Shown here piece by piece: positions 8,487 to 16,176 of a stretch of DNA of 64,000 nucleotides (positions are counted from its first letter, which is position 1; every line of letters starts with the position of its first letter). Source of the DNA: Mycobacterium sp. DL. Lineage in GTDB: Bacteria > Actinomycetota > Actinomycetes > Mycobacteriales > Mycobacteriaceae. The stretch covers positions 1,674,001 to 1,738,000 of the forward strand of contig NZ_CP155796.1 in assembly GCF_039729195.1 (NCBI RefSeq), written 5' to 3'. The notes under the pieces were generated by a model that worked only from the letters and a program-made list of their open reading frames with translations, was not told where the DNA came from and ran no database searches. Position numbers and translations under genes: made by a program.

Positions 8487-8861
8487 ATGTCGAATCAAGA
8501 GGCCGTGGCGGTCGATGCGTGTTGCGTCACGCCGCCCCTGCTGCGTGAGCCACTGACGGAGCCTGCGGCTGCCGAGATGGCCAAGAAGTTGAAGGCGCTG
8601 GCGGATCCGGTGCGGCTGCGGCTGTTCAGTGCGATCGCCAGTCATTCCGGTGGTGAGGCGTGCGTGTGTGACGTCTCGGGTGGCATCGACGTTTCGCAGC
8701 CCACGGTGTCGCATCACCTCAAGGTGCTGCGTGCCGCTGGTTTGCTGACCTCGGAGCGTCGGGCGTCGTGGGTGTACTACGCGGTGGTTCCGGAGGCGCT
8801 GCGCGAGATAGCGGCGCTGCTGGATCTCCACACCGCAGCACTGACAGGAGCAACGGCATGA
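8487..8861 (+). CDS. arsR: ArsR/SmtB-family arsenic-responsive repressor
   Basis: 124-residue winged-helix repressor that should release its operator on binding As(III). The core is KALADPVRLRLFSAIASHSG, then GEACVCDVSGGIDVSQPTVS, then HHLKVLRAAGLL. The CVC pair in the DNA-binding helix region is the classic As(III) site, and a further CC pair sits near residue 12. Start ATG at 8487 was chosen because the operator palindrome ends just before it; the open frame upstream would run through the operator. It overlaps acr3 by 4 bp (ATGA) and heads the arsR-acr3-arsC-arsC unit. Confidence 0.93.
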   Translation: MSNQEAVAVDACCVTPPLLREPLTEPAAAEMAKKLKALADPVRLRLFSAIASHSGGEACVCDVSGGIDVSQPTVSHHLKVLRAAGLLTSERRASWVYYAVVPEALREIAALLDLHTAALTGATA

Positions 8862-9976
8862 CCGACACGGTGGCAAATCCTTCAGCGCCGGTGGTGGGCA
8901 AGCTGTCCACCCTCGACCGGTTCCTGCCGGTGTGGATCGGTGTCGCGATGCTCGCGGGGTTGCTGCTGGGCCGCTGGATTCCCGGACTCGATAACGCGCT
9001 GGACGGCGTTCAGGTCGACGGCATCTCGTTGCCGATCGCCCTGGGCCTGCTGATCATGATGTACCCGGTGCTGGCGAAGGTCCGCTATGACCGCCTCGAC
9101 ACCGTGACCGGCGACCGCAAGCTTCTGCTGAGTTCCCTGTTCTTGAACTGGGTGTTCGGTCCGGCGTTGATGTTCGCCCTGGCCTGGCTGATGCTGCCCG
9201 ACCTGCCCGAGTACCGGACCGGGCTGATCATCGTGGGCCTGGCCCGCTGCATCGCCATGGTGATCATCTGGAACGACCTGGCCTGCGGTGACCGGGAAGC
9301 CGCCGCCGTGCTAGTCGCGCTGAACTCGATCTTCCAGGTCATCATGTTCGCCGTCCTGGGCTGGTTCTACCTGTCAGTCCTGCCCGGCTGGCTGGGCCTG
9401 GAGCAGACCACCATCAGCACCTCGCCGTGGCAGATCGCCAAATCGGTGCTCATCTTCTTGGGCATCCCGCTGCTGGCGGGCTATCTGTCGCGCCGGCTCG
9501 GGGAGAAGACCAAGGGCCGCGACTGGTACGAATCGAAATTCCTGCCGCGGATCGGTCCGTGGGCGCTCTACGGGCTGCTGTTCACCATCGTCATTCTCTT
9601 TGCGCTGCAGGGTGAACAGATCACCAGCCGGCCTCTCGACGTGGTGCGCATAGCTCTTCCGTTGCTGGCGTACTTCGCGATCATGTGGGGCGGCGGATAC
9701 CTGCTGGGTGCCGCGATTGGCCTGGGCTATCAACGCACCACCACTTTGGCGTTCACCGCGGCGGGCAACAACTTCGAGTTGGCCATCGCCGTCGCGATCG
9801 CCACCTATGGCGCCACCTCCGGGCAAGCCCTCGCCGGGGTCGTCGGCCCGCTCATCGAGGTCCCGGTCCTGGTCGCGTTGGTGTACGTGTCGCTGGCGCT
9901 ACGCCGACGCTTCCGCGACGGCGACACGACCACGTCCACCACCGTTTCGCCGTCGTCGACGACACAGGAGTCCTGA
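8858..9976 (+). CDS. acr3: ACR3-family arsenite efflux permease
   Basis: 372-residue inner-membrane As(III) exporter with about ten hydrophobic segments, normal for the BASS-superfamily ACR3 group. The conserved metal-binding Cys is visible at about residue 131 in GLARCIAMVIIWNDLACGD, followed by the conserved proline/polar C-terminal half (AAGNNFELAIAVAIATYGA). Starts at ATG 8858, overlapping arsR by ATGA. It exports the arsenite made by the ArsC proteins encoded just downstream. Confidence 0.95.
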   Translation: MTDTVANPSAPVVGKLSTLDRFLPVWIGVAMLAGLLLGRWIPGLDNALDGVQVDGISLPIALGLLIMMYPVLAKVRYDRLDTVTGDRKLLLSSLFLNWVFGPALMFALAWLMLPDLPEYRTGLIIVGLARCIAMVIIWNDLACGDREAAAVLVALNSIFQVIMFAVLGWFYLSVLPGWLGLEQTTISTSPWQIAKSVLIFLGIPLLAGYLSRRLGEKTKGRDWYESKFLPRIGPWALYGLLFTIVILFALQGEQITSRPLDVVRIALPLLAYFAIMWGGGYLLGAAIGLGYQRTTTLAFTAAGNNFELAIAVAIATYGATSGQALAGVVGPLIEVPVLVALVYVSLALRRRFRDGDTTTSTTVSPSSTTQES

Positions 9977-9980
9977 CACC

Positions 9981-10652
9981 ATGTCCGAGAGCCCAGCCGC
10001 CCTGCGCCCGCACCGCGACCTGTCCATCGACCAACGGCACGCGCTCACCACCGCGGCCACCCGGTTGGAACGCGACTTCGGCGACAGCTTCAACGTCGAG
10101 ACCATCGAACGGTTCCTGCACACCTCCTATGACCAGTTCGCCGGCCGCGCCACCGTCCCGAACTTCCTGCCCCTGCTAGCCGAACGATTTGCCCGTCAAC
10201 GCCTGCACGCCTTGGCCCGGGTGGAGGGCAAGATCAGCGACGGAAAGCCTACGGTGCTGTTCCTGTGCACCCACAACGCTGGTCGTTCTCAGATGGCGCT
10301 GGGCTTCTTCTGCCACTTCGCCGGTGACGACGCGGTGGCCTGGTCCGGTGGCTCCGAACCCGGTGATGCCATCAACCCGTCAGCGGTCACGGCGATGGCC
10401 GAGGTCGGGATCGACATCACCGGTGAGTTCCCCAAGCCGTGGACCGACGAGATCGTCCAGGCCGCCGACGTGGTGATCACCATGGGCTGCGGAGACGCCT
10501 GCCCCGTCTTCCCCGGCAAGCGGTACGTGAACTGGGAGCTGCCCGACCCGGCCGGCCAAGGCCTCGAGGCGGTCCGCCCCATCCGCGACGACATCGAAGA
10601 CCGCGTCCGGCGGCTGCTGGCAGACCTCGACGTCACCGTCGGCCAGGGCTGA
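9981..10652 (+). CDS. arsC: Arsenate reductase (mycothiol transferase type) with N-terminal helical domain
   Basis: 223 residues. The first ~85 form a three-helix-type domain (RHALTTAATRLERDFGDSFN and so on) typical of the longer actinobacterial ArsC proteins. A low-molecular-weight phosphatase fold follows, with the P-loop LFLCTHNAGRSQMALGF (CX5R-S intact) and the GCGDACPVFPGKRYVNWELPDP segment carrying the Asp of the family. It reduces arsenate, in mycobacteria expected via a mycothiol adduct. Starts 4 bp after acr3. Confidence 0.92.
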   Translation: MSESPAALRPHRDLSIDQRHALTTAATRLERDFGDSFNVETIERFLHTSYDQFAGRATVPNFLPLLAERFARQRLHALARVEGKISDGKPTVLFLCTHNAGRSQMALGFFCHFAGDDAVAWSGGSEPGDAINPSAVTAMAEVGIDITGEFPKPWTDEIVQAADVVITMGCGDACPVFPGKRYVNWELPDPAGQGLEAVRPIRDDIEDRVRRLLADLDVTVGQG

Positions 10653-10658
10653 CCGGCG

Positions 10659-11078
10659 ATGACTGACACCTCCACACCGTCGGTGCTGTTCGTCTGCGTC
10701 AAGAACGGCGGCAAATCCCAGATGGCCGCCGGCCTGATGCGCCAACTCGCCGGTGACACCGTGACCGTGCACTCGGCCGGGACGAAACCCGGTGGCGCGG
10801 TCAACGATCTGTCCGCGCAAGCCCTTCTGGAGGTGGGCGTCGACATCACCACCGAGCAGCCCACACCGGTGGACTACGAGCTGGCCCGCGACGTGGACCT
10901 GGTGGTCACCCTCGGCCGGGAAGCCAAGCTGGATCCGCTGCCGGGCACCCGAGTAGAGAACTGGGACACCGACGAACCTTCCGACCGCGGCATCGACGGC
11001 CTCGAACGCATGCGCCTGGTCCGCGACGACATCACCGCCCGCGTACAGCGACTGCACACCACCCTCACCAACGCCTGA
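10659..11078 (+). CDS. arsC: Second ArsC-like low-molecular-weight phosphatase family protein with altered P-loop
   Basis: 139 residues with the LMW-phosphatase/ArsC fold. The P-loop reads VCVKNGGKSQMAAGL: the invariant Arg of CX5R is replaced by Lys (C-VKNGG-K-S). The catalytic Cys is kept, and SAGTKPGGAVNDLSAQALLE follows as in arsenate-mycothiol transferases. It starts 6 bp after the first arsC, so a single mRNA is likely. Either a division of labour with the first ArsC or a change in oxyanion handling is possible. Confidence 0.85.
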   Translation: MTDTSTPSVLFVCVKNGGKSQMAAGLMRQLAGDTVTVHSAGTKPGGAVNDLSAQALLEVGVDITTEQPTPVDYELARDVDLVVTLGREAKLDPLPGTRVENWDTDEPSDRGIDGLERMRLVRDDITARVQRLHTTLTNA

Positions 11079-11151
11079 CACCCACCCCCGCTCTCACGCT
11101 GCAACCCAGCACCCTCCCCAAACCACTCGATTCTCCCGAGGAGACTTCGTC

Positions 11152-12561
11152 ATGCCCGCACGCCATATCGTCGCCATCGGCGGCAGCAACGCCGGAATCA
11201 GCGCCGCGCTGCGCATCCGCGAACTCGACCCCAGCACCGAGGTGACCGTCGTCGTCGCCGACGCCTACCCCAACTTCTCCATCTGCGGCATCCCGTACTA
11301 CGTCTCCGGCGAGGTCACGCACTGGAGCAACCTGGCGCATCGCACCGCCGACGACCTGGCCGCCACCGGCATGCGCGTGCTCACCGACACCCGCGCCACC
11401 CGAATCAACGTCGCCGACCACACCCTCGATGTCCTCGACCCCACCGGACAACCCACCGAACTGTCCTATGACGCCCTGATCGTGGGCACCGGCGCCGTCA
11501 GCGCCCGCCCACCCATCGACGGCCTCACCGGACCCGACGCCCTCGGACCCAAAGATGGGGTGCACCTGCTGCATTCGATGGGCGACACCTTCGCCGTCAT
11601 GGACTCCTTGCAGCAGCGCGACCCCAAGACCGCGGTCATCATCGGCGCCGGCTACATCGGCCTGGAAATGGCCGAAGGGCTCACCACCCGCGGGATCGCC
11701 GTCACCCAATTCGAAGCGCTCCCCGAAGTGCTGCCGACCGTCGACCCCGAACTGGGCGCCCTCGTCCACGACGAACTGGAACGCCACGGCGTCCAGGTCC
11801 TCACCCACACCACCGTCTCCGCGGTCACCCGCACCGACACCGGCGCCCTCACCGTGACCGCCCACCACGACGGCGAAACACTCGAAACGACAGTCGATTT
11901 CGTGCCCGTCGTGGTCGGTGTCCGCCCCGACGTGGAGCTGGCCGCCGACGCCGGCGCCGAACTCGCCATCAAGGGTGCGATCGCCGTGGACGAGGCGATG
12001 CGCACCACCTTGGCGGATGTGTTCGCTGCCGGGGATTGTGTCCACACCCACCACCGGATGCTTGGTCTGACGTGGTTGCCGCTGGGCACCACCGCCCACA
12101 AGCAGGGCCGCGTCGCCGGAGAGAACGCCCTCGGCGGCTCAGCGCGGTTCGCCGGCAGCCTCGGCACCCAGGTGGTCAAGGTCTTCAACCTGGTGGCCGC
12201 CCGCACCGGCCTGCGCGACCATGAGGTGCTCGCCGCCGATCGCGGGTGGGCACCGGTCACCACCACGGCTTCCCCGGATGACCGCAAGGCCTACTACCCG
12301 GGCGCCACCCCGATCCACATCCGGATCACCGGCGACGAACGCACCGGCCGCCTGCTGGGTGCGCAGCTGGTCGGGCACCGCAGCGCGGAGGTGTCCAAGC
12401 GGGTCGACACCTACGCCGCCGCCCTGTTCCACGACATGACCGTCGAGGGCTTCTCCGAGCTGGATCTGTCCTACACCCCGCCACTGGGATCACCCTGGGA
12501 CGCCACCCAAATGGCCACCCAGACCTGGACGCGCCACCTCCGGGCGATGGTATTCAGCTGA
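11152..12561 (+). CDS. FAD/NAD(P)H-dependent pyridine nucleotide-disulfide oxidoreductase, CoA-disulfide reductase-like
   Basis: 469 residues. FAD-binding GGSNAGISAALRIRELDPST lies at the N-terminus, the single redox Cys in NFSICGIPYYVSGEV at about residue 45, an NAD(P)-binding site near residue 165 (VIIGAGYIGLEMAEGLTTRG), and an FAD-closing motif at about residue 285 (ADVFAAGDCVHTHHRMLGLT). This matches single-Cys enzymes such as CoA-disulfide reductase and NADH oxidase. Lying 73 bp behind arsC, it could regenerate a thiol used in arsenate reduction or handle arsenic-generated oxidant; the actual substrate is unknown. GAGGAG ribosome site precedes the ATG. Confidence 0.85.
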   Translation: MPARHIVAIGGSNAGISAALRIRELDPSTEVTVVVADAYPNFSICGIPYYVSGEVTHWSNLAHRTADDLAATGMRVLTDTRATRINVADHTLDVLDPTGQPTELSYDALIVGTGAVSARPPIDGLTGPDALGPKDGVHLLHSMGDTFAVMDSLQQRDPKTAVIIGAGYIGLEMAEGLTTRGIAVTQFEALPEVLPTVDPELGALVHDELERHGVQVLTHTTVSAVTRTDTGALTVTAHHDGETLETTVDFVPVVVGVRPDVELAADAGAELAIKGAIAVDEAMRTTLADVFAAGDCVHTHHRMLGLTWLPLGTTAHKQGRVAGENALGGSARFAGSLGTQVVKVFNLVAARTGLRDHEVLAADRGWAPVTTTASPDDRKAYYPGATPIHIRITGDERTGRLLGAQLVGHRSAEVSKRVDTYAAALFHDMTVEGFSELDLSYTPPLGSPWDATQMATQTWTRHLRAMVFS

Positions 12562-12600
12562 CCCCGGGCAGTACTGGATCGGATCGCGAGCCGAAGGCGG

Positions 12601-13827
12601 CTAGACCCGGACGATCGGCACGGGGGTCGCGACTCGCGGCCTGGTAGCCACCGCCATCAGTGCCCCCGCCGCGGCGATCGCACCGAGGGCGACGAACATC
12701 GCGTCGTACCCCCCGAGCAGGCTGGCCAGCGCCGCACCGACGAACGGTCCGACCGCGGTAGCGATCATGATCGGCGCGGACAGGAGACCGCTGAGATGAC
12801 CGTAATGGGTAGAACCCCAACGCTCGGTGACCGCGGTGGCTTGCAGCAGCGTCATGATGCCGCGCATCACCCCCGCCCCGATCGCCACCACGACCAGCGC
12901 AGCGAAACTGCTGAACAGCCCGAGCAGCGCGGTGGTGGCGGCGACGCCGGCCATGATGATCACCGTCCGAGGCACGACGCCGACGCGACGCACCAGGATC
13001 TGATAGCCCAGGCGTCCGAGCACCTGGCCTGCGCCGCCCAGGCCGAGCGCGACGGCGGCGGCACCAGTGCTGATGCCGCGTTGACTCATCAACGGCACCA
13101 GATTGGCGATCACCGCGTACGAGGCGAGTCCGGCCAGCGCGAACGCTGCGATCAACGCCAGAAAGGGCCCGCTGCGCGCGGTGCGGGTCGGTGCCTCGAC
13201 GTGGTGATGCTGAGTGGTTACCGCCGGCCACTGGCGTCGCAGGCCGAAGAAATGCGCCGGGATCGTGATCACCGCCATGACCGCTGCCAGGACGAGATAG
13301 GTGTGGCGCCAACTCATCTGAGCGGACAGTGCGGCGGTCAGGGGCGCGAACACGGTGCTGGCGAACCCGGCCACCAGCGTCAGCACTGTCAGGGCGCGTA
13401 CCGCGTCGGCGCCGAAGAACCGAGTCAGCGCCGCGAACGCGGGCGCATAGAACACCGCGCTCATCGCCACCCCAGCCAGCACCCAGGCCGCGACGAACCA
13501 GCCGTAGTTCGGCGCCGTCACGACCGCCACCACTGAGAGCACACCGAGGATGGAGCCGGCGGTCATGATCCAGCGCGGACCGACGCGGTCCAACCACCGC
13601 CCGACCGGGATGCCCACCAGAGCTGCGGTCACCAGCCCGGCAGAGAACGCTGCGGTCACCGCGGGGGCTGACCAGCCAGTGTCGGTGCTGATCCGCTCCG
13701 AAAGCACCGTGAAGGCGTAATAGAGCACACCCCAGCTGGTGATCTCGGTGACACACAACGTCAACAGCACCCAGCGCAACCCGTGCCGAGCTGCGCTGGG
13801 TGCCGTAGAAGAATCCGCTTCGGTCAT
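12601..13827 (-). CDS. MFS transporter of the second arsenic unit
   Basis: 408 residues with about twelve membrane segments and the MFS signature between helices 2 and 3 (GIPVGRWLDRVGPR). The start ATG overlaps the stop of the upstream flavoprotein by ATGA, so both are co-expressed from the divergent promoter at about 15.2 kb. An exporter of an arsenic compound, perhaps the product of the flavoprotein, is inferred from context. The family sequence alone does not give the substrate. Convergent with the first arsenic operon, 39 bp between stops. Confidence 0.8.
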   Translation of the reverse strand: MTEADSSTAPSAARHGLRWVLLTLCVTEITSWGVLYYAFTVLSERISTDTGWSAPAVTAAFSAGLVTAALVGIPVGRWLDRVGPRWIMTAGSILGVLSVVAVVTAPNYGWFVAAWVLAGVAMSAVFYAPAFAALTRFFGADAVRALTVLTLVAGFASTVFAPLTAALSAQMSWRHTYLVLAAVMAVITIPAHFFGLRRQWPAVTTQHHHVEAPTRTARSGPFLALIAAFALAGLASYAVIANLVPLMSQRGISTGAAAVALGLGGAGQVLGRLGYQILVRRVGVVPRTVIIMAGVAATTALLGLFSSFAALVVVAIGAGVMRGIMTLLQATAVTERWGSTHYGHLSGLLSAPIMIATAVGPFVGAALASLLGGYDAMFVALGAIAAAGALMAVATRPRVATPVPIVRV

Positions 13828-15161
13828 CCGCCAACGGGATTGAGCGACAACGACAACGGTTGCGGTGCCGACGGTGCGGGGCCGCAGCAGCCACCGCCGG
13901 CGTTCTCACCCTGCGGGTCGTCGAACAAGCCCGCCCCGTTGCACACCCCGGTATCGGGCAGCGTCAACTCCACCCGGCGGGCAGCCTCGTGGTCGCCGGC
14001 CAGTTCGGCGGCGATGCTGCGGACCTGCTCGTAGCCGGTCATCGCCAGGAACGTCGGTGCGCGCCCATAGGACTTCATGCCCACGATGTACAGATTCGGT
14101 TCCGGGTGGGCCAACTCGGCGGCGCCGTGCGGCAACACGCTGCCACAGGAGTGCATGTTCGGATCGATCGAGCCGGCCAGGTTGACCGGGGCCTGCAAAA
14201 TCGGGTCCAGCTCGATGCGCATCTCCGACAGAAACGACAGATCCGGACGGAACCCGGTCAAGACCACCACGTGATCGGCCGACGGCAAGGAACGTCCGTC
14301 CTCCGCGGTCAGCACGGCGCGGCCGTCCACCAGGTCGATGCGCTCAGTGCGGAACCCGGTCGACAGCGACACCCGTCCCGCCTCGACCGCTTCCTTGGAT
14401 CGCACACCCAGCGCACCGCGCTGGGGCAGTTCATCGGCGGCGCCTCCGCCGAAGGTGTCCTCGGACACCCCGCGGCGCAGCACCCACGTCACCGTCGTCG
14501 ACGGATCCTTGCGCACCACCTCGCCGAGCTGGATCACCGCGGTCATCGCCGAATGCCCGCTGCCGACCACCACCACATGCTTGCCCACCAATGCCGAAGC
14601 CTGCGCCAGCGTCGGTGGGACATAAGTCAGCACCCCGGAGGCTGCCGCCGCGCGTTCCCCGATTGCGGGAACACCGTCAGCGCCAGCGGGATTGGGCTGA
14701 CCCCAGGTGCCCGAGGCATCAATGACGGCCTGGGACTGCACCCGACACTCCGTGCCGTCAGCGTTGCTCACGTGCACGACGAACGGCGCCTCGGCGCGGC
14801 CTGGGCTCACGAGGCGGTCCCGACCCAGCCGGGACACCGCCACGACTCGCGCGCCGTACTGCACCCGCGTACCCAAGGTGCCCGCTAGCGGTGCCAGGTA
14901 GCTGTCGATCCACTCTCTGCCGGTGGGGAATCCCGACTCGGGGGCGGCCCAGCCGGTGAGTTCGAGCAGTTGGGCGGCAGCGGGGTCGACCAGTTCGGGC
15001 CAGGGGGAGAAGGTGCGGACGTGCTCCCACTGCTCAACGGCCGCAGCAAAACTCGTGCCGGCCTCCAGCACCAACGGGGTGAGTCCACGCTTCAGCAGGT
15101 GCGCGGCCGCCGCCAGACCCAACGGTCCGGCTCCGATCACTACGACGGGCAGCTCCGACAT
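13824..15161 (-). CDS. ArsO-like FAD-dependent monooxygenase/oxidoreductase with Cys-Cys tail
   Basis: 445 residues. N-terminal FAD site ([20 protein letters not shown]) and a second nucleotide site near residue 190 (VVVVGSGHSAMTAVIQLGEV) as in flavin-containing monooxygenases. The C-terminus carries GENAGGGCCGPAPSAP, a CC pair that could bind As(III). Flavoproteins of this layout occur in ars operons and have been called ArsO; the reaction here is not proven. Divergent from arsR at 15240, sharing a region with two operators. Confidence 0.78.
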   Translation of the reverse strand: MSELPVVVIGAGPLGLAAAAHLLKRGLTPLVLEAGTSFAAAVEQWEHVRTFSPWPELVDPAAAQLLELTGWAAPESGFPTGREWIDSYLAPLAGTLGTRVQYGARVVAVSRLGRDRLVSPGRAEAPFVVHVSNADGTECRVQSQAVIDASGTWGQPNPAGADGVPAIGERAAAASGVLTYVPPTLAQASALVGKHVVVVGSGHSAMTAVIQLGEVVRKDPSTTVTWVLRRGVSEDTFGGGAADELPQRGALGVRSKEAVEAGRVSLSTGFRTERIDLVDGRAVLTAEDGRSLPSADHVVVLTGFRPDLSFLSEMRIELDPILQAPVNLAGSIDPNMHSCGSVLPHGAAELAHPEPNLYIVGMKSYGRAPTFLAMTGYEQVRSIAAELAGDHEAARRVELTLPDTGVCNGAGLFDDPQGENAGGGCCGPAPSAPQPLSLSLNPVGG

Positions 15162-15174
15162 CCTCGACTCCTCT

Positions 15175-15192
15175 CATCGACGTTCTTCGATG
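15175..15192. promoter_or_regulatory. ArsR operator, copy 1 (divergent promoter)
   Basis: CATCGA, six bases, TCGATG, a perfect inverted repeat 13 bp before the flavoprotein start. Confidence 0.72.
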
Positions 15193-15210
15193 AATTGATC
15201 GTGCGTGATC

Positions 15211-15228
15211 CATCGACGTTTGTCAATG
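15211..15228. promoter_or_regulatory. ArsR operator, copy 2 (divergent promoter)
   Basis: CATCGACGTTTGTCAATG, the same 18-bp element with one mismatch in the right arm, 11 bp before arsR. The two copies are 36 bp apart and share CATCGACGTT, so one repressor can cover both promoters. Confidence 0.72.
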
Positions 15229-15239
15229 CGTGTGTCATC

Positions 15240-15608
15240 ATGGACGACATGGCCACCGCGACCGTCCCACTGACCTCCAGCGACGCGGCTGCCTGCTGCT
15301 CACCACTGACCGGCGGCGTGCTGGACACACCCGCCGCCGAACGCCTCGCGTCGGTGTTCAAAGCGCTTGCCGATCCGGCACGGGTCAAGTTGGTGTCGCT
15401 CATCGCCGCATCCGACGGTGGTGAAGCGTGCATCTGCGACCTCACCGAACCCCTCGGACTGAGCCAGCCCACGGTGTCTCACCACATGAAGCTGCTCGTC
15501 GACAGCGGCCTGGTCAGTCGCGACCAACGCGGCAAGTGGGCCTACTACCGCGTTAACGCCGAATCTCTAGACCGCATCGCCGCCGCAGTGTCGACCCATC
15601 CGGCCTAA
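15240..15608 (+). CDS. arsR: Second ArsR/SmtB-family repressor
   Basis: 122 residues from the ATG at 15240 (an in-frame ATG at 15249 is an alternative). Core FKALADPARVKLVSLIAASD, then GGEACICDLTEPLGLSQPTV and SHHMKLLVDSGLVS. The CIC pair matches the As(III) site of the first ArsR, and a CC pair lies near residue 18. It shares general plan with the repressor at 8487 but differs in sequence and operator, so the two units are probably separate acquisitions. It controls itself and the divergent flavoprotein-MFS pair. Confidence 0.92.
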   Translation: MDDMATATVPLTSSDAAACCSPLTGGVLDTPAAERLASVFKALADPARVKLVSLIAASDGGEACICDLTEPLGLSQPTVSHHMKLLVDSGLVSRDQRGKWAYYRVNAESLDRIAAAVSTHPA

Positions 15609-15648
15609 ACGACCTGACACCGCGTTGTCTCATTTTTAAAGAATGTGG

Positions 15649-15670
15649 ACGTCTCAGTTCCTGTCTTGGG
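15649..15670 (+). repeat. Recombinase-site-like motif, copy 1
   Basis: GTCTCAGTTCCTGTCTTGG core. Related copies lie at 18898, 19400 and 35870. This copy lies between the second arsR and the cadmium cassette. Confidence 0.45.
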
Positions 15671-15758
15671 CGCTCTGAAGCCCACCACGGCGCGGCGAAC
15701 CAAACCCCAGACTTACCGGCACCCGGCCCGGCGTCGAAATATCGCTGACGACCGGCTA

Positions 15759-15778
15759 TCATCGTCATATGACGATGA
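15759..15778 (+). promoter_or_regulatory. CmtR-type operator overlapping the cmtR start codon
   Basis: A perfect 20-bp palindrome, TCATCGTCAT followed by ATGACGATGA, centred on the cmtR start ATG at 15769. The repressor would block RNA polymerase at the start of a leaderless transcript. Confidence 0.75.
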
Positions 15779-16176
15779 ATAACGCGGATGGCTGCCTCGC
15801 CGGAACTACATCGGGAAGTTCAAATCTGGATGCCGCGGTGGCGCTGTTTCACAGTCTGTCCGATTCTGCGCGGTTGGCGATCGTGCGCCGCCTGGCCGAT
15901 GGGGAGGCCCGTGTGGTGGACCTGATCGGGGAACTGGGGTTGGCGCAGTCCACCGTGTCGGCCCATGTGGCGTGCCTGCGGGACTGCGGCCTGGTCACCG
16001 GTCGCCCCGAGGGCCGGCAGGTGTTCTACTCGCTGACCCGCCCGGAGCTGCTCGACCTGCTGGCCTCGGCCGAGACACTGTTGGCCGCCACCGGCAACGC
16101 CGTCGCGCTGTGCCCCACCTACGGAACCCGCTCCGGCACCGACACGACCACGGGTGCACAGGAGGCTCACCGATGA
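15769..16176 (+). CDS. cmtR: CmtR-like Cd/Pb-sensing ArsR-family repressor
   Basis: 135 residues. HTH core LADGEARVVDLIGELGLAQS, then TVSAHVACLRDCGLVTGRPE. The CLRDC motif matches Cys57/Cys61 of M. tuberculosis CmtR and the late Cys in AVALCPTYG corresponds to its third ligand (Cys102), so Cd(II)/Pb(II) sensing is the best prediction. It overlaps the ATPase start by ATGA and carries its operator over its own start codon. The same regulator-ATPase pairing occurs as cmtR/ctpG in M. tuberculosis. Confidence 0.87.
   Translation: MTMNNADGCLAGTTSGSSNLDAAVALFHSLSDSARLAIVRRLADGEARVVDLIGELGLAQSTVSAHVACLRDCGLVTGRPEGRQVFYSLTRPELLDLLASAETLLAATGNAVALCPTYGTRSGTDTTTGAQEAHR

Noticed and set aside
8768..8857. 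N-terminal extension of 30 codons on acr3
   Set aside because: It overlaps arsR in another frame and codes no signal or span; ATG 8858 overlaps the arsR stop as ATGA and starts the family-like sequence.
11065..12099. Long minus-strand open frame over the flavoprotein gene
   Set aside because: Gly/Asp/His-rich shadow of the high-GC gene on the plus strand; no family features.
12554..13909. 451-codon minus frame overlapping the MFS gene
   Set aside because: Arg/His-rich translation in the wrong frame; the true MFS gene in the next frame has membrane spans and an MFS motif.
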